A program made the translations under genes and the position numbers. 64,000 nucleotides of DNA from Tridacna crocea (lineage: Eukaryota; Mollusca; Bivalvia; Cardiida; Cardiidae): contig OX031063.1 in NCBI GenBank assembly GCA_943736015.1, forward strand, positions 31,244,172 through 31,308,171, written 5' to 3'. The notes below the pieces were generated by a model. The model saw only the letters and a program-made list of their open reading frames with translations. It did no database searches and was not told where the DNA came from. The number at the start of each line of letters is the position of its first letter. Position 1 is the stretch's first letter. Positions 1-8,100 of this stretch are shown here, piece after piece.

Positions 1-25
1 ACAGCTGCAATATCAAGTTTGCCAC

Positions 26-102
26 TAGATAGATAGATATACAGAAAGATAGATAGGTAGATAGATATGTAGATAGAGTGATAGAAAGATAGATAGATAG
101 AA
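26..102 (+). repeat. Imperfect (GATA)n microsatellite
   Basis: Runs of gata/agat interrupted by atac, aaag, ggtag, atgt and gtg words. In units 10 and 12 this tract ends in a 22-bp tandem duplication (46195-46216 and 56225-56246). Confidence 0.95.
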
Positions 103-379
103 TTAAAAGTACAAAAAGCGAAAGAAATTGATGGGATAGTGAGACGAGAGGAAAGTTTGAAGGAAGGAAAACGAAGTCAAGGGAGACAGAAAGAGAGAAC
201 TTGACAGAATAGATAAATAGAAAATGAGACAGAAGATAGTGGAATAGCGAAAGAGACAGAAAGAAACAGAGACAGAGAGACTGTGTTAAAGGAGGCAGTG
301 AGATACAGATAGAAAGAGGGAGGAAAAGAAATAGGAAGGGATAGAGAGAGAAATATAGAGCGAGAGGAAGACAGAAAGC

Positions 380-395
380 GAGAGAGAGAGAGAGA
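380..395 (+). repeat. (GA)n microsatellite
   Basis: An uninterrupted GA run of about 7-8 dinucleotides inside the purine tract. Unit 11 has one more GA (near 51495), which shifts the reading frame of the antisense frame there. Confidence 0.92.
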
Positions 396-659
396 CAGAG
401 ATACAGCAAGAGACTGAGAGTGGAAGTCAGTGTTGAGAGAAAGATAAAATGAGGAGCAGAGAGTAAGACAAACAGTTCGAAAGGCAGTAGATAGAGAAGA
501 AGGGCCAAAGAGAGAAAAAGAGAGAAACAATAGAGATAGACAAATGGAGAGAAATGTAGAGAGACAGAAATAGCGAACCAGAGATAGAAATAGATATCGA
601 AATGAAGAAGAGATAGAGAGTGAGAGATTACAGAAATGAGGGTGATTACATTATTTTCA

Positions 660-2115
660 GATCGTTCAGACTGAGGGTTAAGATCATGAAGAAGACGTTG
701 AGGCCGAAGAGTTATCGGTGAAACACAGGGTTCATAAGTTTCGTCATCGGAAGGCACATTCAATTAAGTTAGGTTCAAATATGAAAAAAAAAACAGAATA
801 AACAAGCTAATCGAGCATTGGGTTGAAATAATAGAAGGACATTGTTTCATGGTTTGGGGGAACATCGAACTTAGAACGTATTTCACCGCCTGAGACAAAG
901 TAAAAGGAACCAAAAGAACACATTTCCGACTGGCGTTGCAGGCTAACAGGAAGGGAGTAAAATCTCTGGAAGGACACAGGCTGGTAGCTTGATCAAACAT
1001 CTCACTCACCAAGGCTGCCATCTCAATTCTTAAAATAACATAAAGCAAGCTGTTGTAGTAACCAATGGACAGAGGATACATCTTCGAACTGTGGGCATAT
1101 CAAGAAGGCAAGGGATACAGTCTAATTGAAAACGGGTAAATTTTAAGACAGAACACAGCTTTAGGGCCTTATGGTATATACGAGTGACTTAGACTGAGGG
1201 TTTTCCATTCCTTACTTTGGGTTCAACGATCTAATCTTTTAAGACTGGAAGAAAAGTTGCATTTGGGATACTCTGAAATTACTCTTACAGATTTAAAGTA
1301 CATGTCAGGAAAAGAGTGCATAGACAATCTCTGCATAAGGCACCATATGATTGAGGCAGTGGTTCAGGGCCTGGGGGCTACGTTCAACTGACTAAAGGGA
1401 CGATTTCAAAGTCTTAGAGGATACGAAATAGAATGGCGAAACATTCCACGAACCGAGGATACAATCTCAAGGACTCAATACGCTTGTTACGAATTCATGG
1501 TTGGTTTGGGGCGCTGTGAATATGAAATCGCCGACTGGGGGTACAGGCTTCGGAACTTGTGCAGTAACAGAAAGGCAGAATGACACTTTCAGGACCTATT
1601 GGCAGGCAATTTCAAGCGGTATGGAGCTCGAAACTAAAGGTGTAAACTCAAAGAAAAACAATAAATATTTCTCGGACTGAGGGTACATCTCTTCAACTAC
1701 AGGTAAATCAAACAGACTGAAAGGGGTAATGCATGGCATTTCCTTAAATTGAAATTAAAAACAAGTTTATAGACCATTTGCATTTGACAGACCGACGATA
1801 CATCTTACAGAAACACACATACAAGGGACCAAAAGGTGATTAATCATATCGAATAACTTCCAGAGGTAAGGTTTATCTCAGTGACTAAGGCTAAAGCTGA
1901 ATGAAGTAGAAAAATAAGGAACTAGTTGATTCTCAAGCGTTCGTCGACTCAGCTCATGGTATTGAGTTCATCTCACAAATTGAGGGTACATACTGGGATT
2001 GGGTTACATGAGATTAAAGACGATGGTAAGGACTAATGGGCTAGTAATACGGACTAAATGTATTTTTCCCGATATGAAAGAACAACCTGTGGACTGAGGA
2101 TACAATCAGTAAGAA
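660..2115 (+). repeat. Decayed ~20-bp minisatellite (GACTGAGGRTACATC-like motif)
   Basis: Diverged copies of one motif occur at 669, 1067, 1086, 1191, 1370, 1390, 1413, 1451, 1533, 1674, 1714, 1790, 1978, 2030, 2051 and 2091, all on the plus strand. Clear examples are ggactgagggtacatctctt (1674), ggacagaggatacatcttcg (1067), ggactgaggatacaatcag (2091), gactgggggtacaggcttcg (1533) and aattgagggtacatactgg (1978). Neighbour spacings cluster at 19-23 bases (1067/1086, 1370/1390, 1390/1413, 2030/2051), near 40 (1413/1451, 1674/1714, 2051/2091) and near 105 (1086/1191), as expected of an old tandem repeat of about 20 bases. This region is otherwise unassigned DNA. Confidence 0.7.
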
Positions 2116-2159
2116 ACAGAGATTACTTGTTTTATGGAACTGATGCGGCAAAGTATCTT

Positions 2160-2470
2160 CTCATCTCAGTGCTGATAATCCTTCAAACACAGTCAGAAAA
2201 AGAAAGCAGCAAGTGCCAAAGGGAACAATATTGTGCGAAGTACTGGTACAGCAAAGCATTGATCTCCCTCCTAATAGCTTGTATCTTTCTTTAAATTGAA
2301 TCAAAAACTCTGCCTTTCAAGCCTCTTAAAATTCACTTCTGCAAAATTCTAAATATGTGGCCATCAGAATCTAGTGTTCACACATTTTGCTTTTTCCATC
2401 ATTGTTCTTTACAAACAGTTACAATGTCTTCTTGCGCATAACAACCTTCCAGGAATAAATAATAAAGACT
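2160..2470 (+). repeat. Direct duplication, copy D1
   Basis: The core at 2205-2248 (agcagcaagtgccaaaggga through gaagtactggta) matches 2624-2667 at 41 of 44 positions by eye. Downstream both copies continue with related cctcc...agctt...ttcttt...gaat blocks and then the tail module (ctttacaaacagttacaatg... at 2408-2456). This stretch overlaps a 78-codon plus-strand frame (2058-2294) that I do not regard as a gene. Confidence 0.85.
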
Positions 2471-2505
2471 GGAAATGTATTTCCCTTTGTGAAAGTAAAA
2501 TCTGC

Positions 2506-2542
2506 GGACTAACGACAATCACTTAGACTGAAAATATGCTCT
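2506..2542 (+). repeat. Outlying pair of the ~20-bp motif
   Basis: ggactaacgacaatcactt at 2506 is followed 19 bases later by agactgaaaatatgctctg. It has the same spacing as the main cluster but lies between the two copies of the 419-bp-offset duplication. Confidence 0.5.
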
Positions 2543-2579
2543 GTAGAATTAATGACTGTTATACTGACAGGGCGCAATC

Positions 2580-2790
2580 TTATCTCAGCGCTCATTATTA
2601 TTTCGACTATGTTATATGAGAAAAGCAGCCAGTGTCAAAGGGAACAACATTGTGCGAAGTACTGGTAAATAGTTATCCTCCCTGTAAAAGCTTATATTTT
2701 CTTGAATCCGCACCTGTGCATCATTTTTCTGCACAAAATGTTAAAATTTGTTCTTGCACATAAAATCCCTTTAGAAATCAAGTAAACATG
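2580..2790 (+). repeat. Direct duplication, copy D2 (offset 419 bp)
   Basis: Second copy of the D1 block, more diverged towards its 3' end. It includes the shared motif gtgcgaagtactggta and a tail module (caaaatgttaaaatttgttcttgcacataaaatcc). A third trace, aatgtgcaaggtactggtaa, lies at about 4840-4860. Confidence 0.8.
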
Positions 2791-2821
2791 TAAAAATCAA
2801 ATTCACTTCCCTCTCTCTCTC

Positions 2822-3075
2822 AGATCGTATTGCCCAGTTGCTTGGTCGGTAAAGTACATGGCTTATAACCTATACACTCGCAGGTCCACTCCCCAAGCTG
2901 TACCAATTTCTGTCTAGTGGCTAGTGGTTTGGAAAGACTGTTACAAGAGCACTGACCGCGCCATTTACCTGACATCTAGGTAAAACACCATTAAAAACAA
3001 CATGCAAACACAGAAATCTAACTCCGCTACAACATCCAGCACTAACAACTTAATCGTCATCATCATCATCATCAT
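2822..3075 (+). repeat. SINE-like element: tRNA-like head (T1), body, (ATC)n tail
   Basis: Head: an A-box-like segment gttgcttggtcggtaaa (2838-2853) and a B-box-like segment gcaggtccactcc (2880-2892). The A-to-B spacing of about 43 bases is that of a tRNA gene. Between them cttataa (2862-2868) sits where an anticodon loop would be; its stem pairs at only two positions. The body of about 160 bases is unassigned, and the element ends in (ATC)n, a usual 3' tail for tRNA-derived SINEs. The B box is diverged and no T run of four or more follows it closely, so this copy is probably inactive. The family is not identified. Confidence 0.65.
3058..3075 (+). repeat. (CAT)n/(ATC)n microsatellite, length polymorphic between units
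   Basis: Repeat counts in units 1-12 are 6, 6, 6, 6, 8, 6, 6, 9, 9, 7, 9 and 7. This tract accounts for much of the length difference between units 1-9. Confidence 0.95.
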
Positions 3076-3600
3076 CCAAGCAATTCTTAGAAAGCTTCAC
3101 AACTGCCGTAAACTTGAACAGCTTTACTCAATACAAGTTTAGTTCACTTTTCAACACTGTTAAAAGAAATCGGAAAAAACATCTTTGTTCTACAAATCAG
3201 CTCCATTTCTGTACTCGATTTCCAACTTGGCCAAAGTATTTCAAATTGCTTATCCACAGTTTTTCCTTTTATTATCTTAAGAAGTTTTGATTCTTTCCAA
3301 AAGATCAGTAAACAACAAGTAAATAAAAACTTATTATTATAGTGCTTTTTCATGATATTGTGACAACCTTCGGGATATGATACCAGTACTTTCTCCTTTT
3401 ATAGCAAGATCTTTTAAAGGTAATGCAAACAAGACTTATAAAACATATTTCTCGCTTACCTTATCGATATCCCGTCTATTGATCGATTAACTTCAAAAGT
3501 AGACTTCGGCAACATAGTCCTTTGCTTCATCACTTCTTTACAAGATCAGATTGTGTCAAGGATTCCTAAACATGAAATATCAAAAAACACATTCTCTCTT
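3076..3600 (+). other. AT-rich stretch with no recognised feature
   Basis: About 525 bases between the ATC tail and the CTGT tract. I see no tRNA-like box, motif array or coding signal. A 69-codon minus-strand frame (3144-3353) exists in units 1, 3 and 4 (unit 2 has a shifted end). Units 5-12 have an A-to-C change at the base matching 3339 that turns its fifth codon into TAG, so it is not maintained. Confidence 0.7.
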
Positions 3601-3620
3601 TCTGTCTGTCTGTCTGTCTC
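3601..3620 (+). repeat. (CTGT)n microsatellite in a CT-rich tract
   Basis: tctgtctgtctgtctgtctc preceded by ctctctt. Units 5-8 have a T instead of C at the first ctg, a marker of the second haplotype block. CT-rich tracts also stand before the T1 (2810-2822) and T6 (4556-4577) heads, so they seem to be part of the repeated module. Confidence 0.93.
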
Positions 3621-3625
3621 TCAGC

Positions 3626-4085
3626 ATCACTGACCAAAGGTCTATAGTTCGATTTCTCGGCCAATCTTATTTTCTGTGTCAGGATTCGGGAAGGTAGAAA
3701 GGAAAGGACCCGTTAAACAAACTCAAATAAAACATAGGTAATTGCCTGTGATATAACTCAAAGTATGTTGAAGTCGTCAGATCGGGCTCATAACTTCCAT
3801 TTTCGTTAACATGACGCTCTTTAAGATCTGAACAAATAGAAAACAAAACTTCATCAGCGTAATTCTCAGCTAAGTTGCTCAGTTGATGCCATGATCGGCC
3901 TGAAACTTGGGGTTAACAGGTTCGATTTCCCAGCTGTTGCAATTTTTATCCGAGATTTGATATTATTTTCTCGTCACTCCGCATTTTCTTTCCCTTCTTT
4001 CAATTCACAACACAACTGGACATCACTTTTCTTTACAAAAATGTTACCATTTCTTCTCGCACATAACAATCCTCCAGGAATAAAA
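3626..4085 (+). repeat. tRNA-derived composite module, copy I (heads T2 and T3 plus tail)
   Basis: Starts with a B-box-like remnant T2 (tagttcgatttctc, 3646-3659; no A box seen). It continues through a block at 3773-3812 that repeats at 4203-4242 with about two differences in 40 bases, then head T3, then a tail module at 3980-4085 (ctttacaaaaatgttacc, cttctcgcacataacaat, cctccaggaataaa). The matching parts of copy II lie about 425-485 bases downstream. Part of this copy (3712-3828) is deleted in units 10-12. Confidence 0.8.
3866..3947 (+). repeat. tRNA-like head T3 with A box, B box and T5 run
   Basis: agttgctcagttgatgcc (from 3873) resembles a tRNA A box/D arm. ggttcgatttc at 3919-3929 is one base off the B-box consensus GGTTCGANTCC. 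A run of five T follows at 3943-3947. It is homologous to T5 (4292-4380), with identical gttgctcagttgatg and cctgaaact blocks. The acceptor stem is not recognisable, so it is tRNA-derived rather than a tRNA gene. Confidence 0.65.
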
Positions 4086-4520
4086 GTAGCGGCAAAGTAA
4101 TGTTTCACGATTAAAACCCAAGGTTCTATAGTTCGATAGCCCGGCTATTCTAATTTTCTTTTTCAGGATTGGTGCGTGCCATATAACTGAAATTATGTTG
4201 AAATCGTCAGATCGGGCTCATAACTTTCATTTTCGTTAACATGGCTCCCTTAAAGATATGATCGATCACAAAATCTTCATCAGCATGATTTTTTACCTTA
4301 GTTGCTCAGTTGATGACGAACGAGGCCTGAAACTAGGGGTTCTCGGGTTCGATTCCCCAGCTATTCGACTCTATTTTTTTAAGTTTTGATTACATGACAA
4401 GCGTCATTCATTATACATCGCTCACATTTTGCCCCTTAAATTCAGAAAAGAACTCCTACCTGGTTTTTTATAAAATGTAACTATGTCTACTCGTATAGAA
4501 CAATCCCCAAGGCATAAAGT
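4086..4520 (+). repeat. tRNA-derived composite module, copy II (heads T4 and T5 plus tail)
   Basis: Head T4 has a B-box-like tagttcgatagcc at 4130-4142, preceded by gcggcaaagtaatgtt, which recurs as gcggcaaagtaacgtt before T6. The cgtcagatcgggctcataac block (4205-4224), head T5 and a tail module (4421-4515: cacattttgcc... aaaatgtaactatgtctactcg... caatccccaaggcataaa) follow. The order matches copy I. Confidence 0.8.
4292..4380 (+). repeat. tRNA-like head T5: A box, consensus B box, T7 terminator-like run (unit 1)
   Basis: A-box/D-arm-like tagttgctcagttgatg at 4299-4315. B box ggttcgattcc at 4346-4356, an exact match to GGTTCGANTCC. The T arm tcggg-ttcgatt-cccca pairs at 4 of 5 positions. A run of seven T stands at 4374-4380, only 18 bases after the B box. 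The A-to-B spacing (47) is tRNA-like. These are the elements of a type 2 Pol III promoter with a terminator, predicting a transcript of about 85-90 nt. D and anticodon stems are degenerate and no acceptor stem is visible, so a functional tRNA is unlikely. Confidence 0.65.
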
Positions 4521-4584
4521 GAAAACTTCAAAATCAGCTAATTTCCTTCAATCCCGCTCTCACTCCCTCTCTCTTTAGACCGTC

Positions 4585-4660
4585 CATCATTAGCCAAGGC
4601 AGCGGCAAAGTAACGTTCCAGGCTTTAAACTGAAGGTTCTATGGTTCGAATCCCAGCATA
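4585..4660 (+). repeat. tRNA-like head T6 with consensus B box
   Basis: A-box-like tagccaaggcagcgg at 4591-4605 and B box ggttcgaatcc at 4643-4653, an exact match to GGTTCGANTCC. Spacing is 52 bases. The middle contains ctttaaa flanked by cag and ctg, a possible remnant of an anticodon arm. No T run of four or more follows until about 4689, so termination near the element is weaker than for T5. It is homologous to T4 and stands after the CT-rich tract 4556-4577, as T1 does after 2810-2822. Confidence 0.6.
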
Positions 4661-4966
4661 TCTAATTTCCATCTTTAGACCAGTTATATTTTAGTTTTAT
4701 AATTATAGGTCTCCTCTGTTTCTGGGGACTTTTACCACCCATATGCCACAGAGGCGAAGGCAGCCACCAATTTCTAAGGCCCCGAGTGGCGGGGGCCCTA
4801 TTAAATTTTCATCGCTCACAGATTTTTTTGTTTTGGAATAATGTGCAAGGTACTGGTAAGTGAAATTCCAACACAGCATGGATGGTGCACATATAACTGA
4901 TATGACTGAAATAATACACTTTCAACTCTGTATGAATCCGCTACAAAAAATTACACTCAAAATTAC
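4661..4966 (+). other. Unassigned stretch with a GC-rich hairpin
   Basis: About 300 bases without a coding signal. The only clear structure is the hairpin at 4778-4797. A trace of the D1/D2 block (aatgtgcaaggtactggtaa) lies at about 4840-4860, beside a T-rich run (4826-4836). Confidence 0.6.
4778..4797. other. GC-rich inverted repeat (6-bp stem, 8-nt loop)
   Basis: GGCCCC (4778-4783) pairs with GGGGCC (4792-4797) around gagtggcg. It stands out in AT-rich surroundings, and the stem is unchanged in every unit where I read it. Whether it marks the end of an old mobile element or has a role is not known. Confidence 0.6.
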
Positions 4967-5025
4967 GGACTGGGGGAGCATCATATCAAGTAAGAAATGA
5001 TCATACAGACTGAGGAAAATATGAG
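4967..5025 (+). repeat. Outlying pair of the ~20-bp motif near the unit end
   Basis: ggactgggggagcatcat at 4967 and agactgaggaaaatatgag at 5007, 40 bases apart. Because units are joined head to tail, these copies sit just before the purine tract of the next unit, so the tract appears to be embedded in the old minisatellite. Confidence 0.6.
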
Positions 5026-5118
5026 AAAGGAAGCAAATTACTTTTTTAAAAGGAAAAGTATGGGCATCATGGTAAGAGAATACAGTCTTTCAAACGTAAG
5101 ACACACAACAAGGATACC

Positions 5119-8100
5119 ACAGCTGCAATATCAAGTTTGCCACTAGATAGATAGATATACAGAAAGATAGATAGGTAGATAGATATGTAGATAGAGTGAT
5201 AGAAAGATAGATAGATAGAATTAAAAGTACAAAAAGCGAAAGAAATTGATGGGATAGTGAGACGAGAGGAAAGTTTGAAGGAAGGAAAACGAAGTCAAGG
5301 GAGACAGAAAGAGAGAACTTGACAGAATAGATAAATAGAAAATGAGACAGAAGATAGTGGAATAGCGAAAGAGACAGAAAGAAACAGAGACAGAGAGACT
5401 GTGTTAAAGGAGGCAGTGAGATACAGATAGAAAGAGGGAGGAAAAGAAATAGGAAGGGATAGAGAGAGAAATATAGAGCGAGAGGAAGACAGAAAGCGAG
5501 AGAGAGAGAGAGACAGAGATACAGCAAGAGACTGAGAGTGGAAGTCAGTGTTGAGAGAAAGATAAAATGAGGAGCAGAGAGTAAGACAAACAGTTCGAAA
5601 GGCAGTAGATAGAGAAGAAGGGCCAAAGAGAGAAAAAGAGAGAAACAATAGAGATAGACAAATGGAGAGAAATGTAGAGAGACAGAAATAGCGAACCAGA
5701 GATAGAAATAGATATCGAAATGAAGAAGAGATAGAGAGTGAGAGATTACAGAAATGAGGGTGATTACATTATTTTCAGATCGTTCAGACTGAGGGTTAAG
5801 ATCATGAAGAAGACGTTGAGGCCGAAGAGTTATCGGTGAAACACAGGGTTCATAAGTTTCGTCATCGGAAGGCACATTCAATTAAGTTAGGTTCAAATAT
5901 GAAAAAAAAAACAGAATAAACAAGCTAATCGAGCATTGGGTTGAAATAATAGAAGGACATTGTTTCATGGTTTGGGGGAACATCGAACTTAGAACGTATT
6001 TCACCGCCTGAGACAAAGTAAAAGGAACCAAAAGAACACATTTCCGACTGGCGTTGCAGGCTAACAGGAAGGGAGTAAAATCTCTGGAAGGACACAGGCT
6101 TGTAGCTTGATCAAACATCTCACTCACCAAGGCTGCCATCTCAATTCTTAAAATAATATAAAGCAAGCTGTTGTAGTAACCAATGGACAGAGGATACATC
6201 TTCGAACTGTGGGCATATCAAGAAGGCAAGGGATACAGTCTAATTGAAAACGGGTAAATTTTAAGACAGAACACAGCTTTAGGGCCTTATGGTATATACG
6301 AGTGACTTAGACTGAGGGTTTTCCATTCCTTACTTTGGGTTCAACGATCTAATCTTTTAAGACTGGAAGAAAAGTTGCATTTGGGATACTCTGAAATTAC
6401 TCTTACAGATTTAAAGTACATGTCAGGAAAAGAGTGCATAGACAATCTCTGCATAAGGCACCATATGATTGAGGCAGTGGTTCAGGGCCTGGGGGCTACG
6501 TTCAACTGACTAAAGGGACGATTTCAAAGTCTTAGAGGATACGAAATAGAATGGCGAAACATTACACGAACCGAGGATACAATCTCAAGGACTCAATACG
6601 CTTGTTACGAATTCATGGTTGGTTTGGGGCGCTGTGAATATGAAATCGCCGACTGGGGGTACAGGCTTCGGAACTTGTGCAGTAACAGAAAGGCAGAATG
6701 ACACTTTCAGGACCTATTGGCAGGCAATTTCAAGCGGTATGGAGCTCGAAACTAAAGGTGTAAACTCAAAGAAAAACAATAAATATTTCTCGGACTGAGG
6801 GTACATCTCTTCAACTACAGGTAAATCAAACAGACTGAAAGGGGTAATGCATGGCATTTCCTTAAATTGAAATTAAAAACAAGTTTATAGACCATTTGCA
6901 TTTGACAGACCGACGATACATCTTACAGAAACACACATACAAGGGACCAAAAGGTGATTAATCATATCGAATAACTTCCAGAGGTAAGGTTTATCTCAGT
7001 GACTAAGGCTAAAGCTGAATGAAGTAGAAAAATAAGGAACTAGTTGATTCTCAAGCGTTCGTCGACTCAGCTCATGGTATTGAGTTCATCTCACAAATTG
7101 AGGGTACATACTGGGATTGGGTTACATGAGATTAAAGACGATGGTAAGGACTAATGGGCTAGTAATACGGACTAAATGTATTTTTCCCGATATGAAAGAA
7201 CAACCTGTGGACTGAGGATACAATCAGTAAGAAACAGAGATTACTTGTTTTATGGAACTGATGCGGCAAAGTATCTTCTCATCTCAGTGCTGATAATCCT
7301 TCAAACACAGTCAGAAAAAGAAAGCAGCAAGTGCCAAAGGGAACAATATTGTGCGAAGTACTGGTACAGCAAAGCATTGATCTCCCTCCTAATAGCTTGT
7401 ATCTTTCTTTAAATTGAATCAAAAACTCTGCCTTTCAAGCCTCTTAAAATTCACTTCTGCAAAATTCTAAATATGTGGCCATCAGAATCTAGTGTTCACA
7501 CATTTTGCTTTTTCCATCATTGTTCTTTACAAACAGTTACAATGTCTTCTTGCGCATAACAACCTTCCAGGAATAAATAATAAAGACTGGAAATGTATTT
7601 CCCTTTGTGAAAGTAAAATCTGCGGACTAACGACAATCACTTAGACTGAAAATATGCTCTGTAGAATTAATGACTGTTATACTGACAGGGCGCAATCTTA
7701 TCTCAGCGCTCATTATTATTTCGACTATGTTATATGAGAAAAGCAGCCAGTGTCAAAGGGAACAACATTGTGCGAAGTACTGGTAAATAGTTATCCTCCC
7801 TGTAAAAGCTTATATTTTCTTGAATCCGCACCTGTGCATCATTTTTCTGCACAAAATGTTAAAATTTGTTCTTGCACATAAAATCCCTTTAGAAATCAAG
7901 TAAACATGTAAAAATCAAATTCACTTCCCTCTCTCTCTCAGATCGTATTGCCCAGTTGCTTGGTCGGTAAAGTACATGGCTTATAACCTATACACTCGCA
8001 GGTCCACTCCCCAAGCTGTACCAATTTCTGTCTAGTGGCTAGTGGTTTGGAAAGACTGTTACAAGAGCACTGACCGCGCCATTTACCTGACATCTAGGTA

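Larger units (their letters stand above)
1..640 (+). repeat. Purine-rich strand-asymmetric tract
   Basis: About 600 bases in which the plus strand is dominated by A and G in short interrupted GATA, GACA, GAGA and GAAA words. Read on the minus strand it is a run of CT-rich codons, which creates long spurious frames rich in Ser, Leu, Phe and Tyr. It looks like a patchwork of decayed tetranucleotide and dinucleotide microsatellites. The same tract opens every unit. Long purine/pyrimidine asymmetry is a known context for triplex or H-DNA structure; whether it forms here is not shown. Confidence 0.9.
1..5118 (+). repeat. Array unit 1 (5118 bp), reference unit
   Basis: Used here as the reference. 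At seven marker sites it reads C1039, C1446, A3339, C3602, A3941, T4070 and G4255. The first two match units 6-13 and the last five match units 2-4, so it is a hybrid whose changeover lies between 1446 and 3339. It has six ATC repeats, a 10-A run at 784-793 and a 7-T run at 4374-4380. Confidence 0.97.

Noticed and set aside
764-1081. 105-codon minus-strand open frame (MYPLSIGYYNS...)
   Set aside because: It stays open in every unit, but the units are nearly identical so this carries little weight. Two of its three visible substitutions change the amino acid (Val/Ile at 1039; Ile/Val in unit 7), the end is a poly-A length tract, and it overlaps the decayed minisatellite. No known domain is recognisable.
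2058-2294. 78-codon plus-strand open frame
   Set aside because: It lies in the minisatellite and D1 duplication. Its changes are mostly amino-acid altering (Arg/Thr in units 10 and 12, Ile/Lys in units 6 and 7). No homologue is recognised.
3144-3353. 69-codon minus-strand open frame
   Set aside because: A single A-to-C change makes its fifth codon a stop in units 5-12, and a one-base insertion alters its end in unit 2.
4292-4380. A genuine tRNA gene
   Set aside because: A and B boxes and most of the T arm are present, but the D and anticodon stems are degenerate and no acceptor stem pairs the ends. It is tRNA-derived, not a tRNA.
5090-5881. 263-codon minus-strand open frame, repeated in most units (shorter or shifted in units 10-12)
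   Set aside because: It is the antisense of the purine-rich tract, so its product is a run of Ser, Leu, Phe, Tyr and Ile from CT-rich repeats. It is broken by GA-repeat changes, a 22-bp duplication and one-base indels in units 10-12, and it overlaps a second frame of the same kind.
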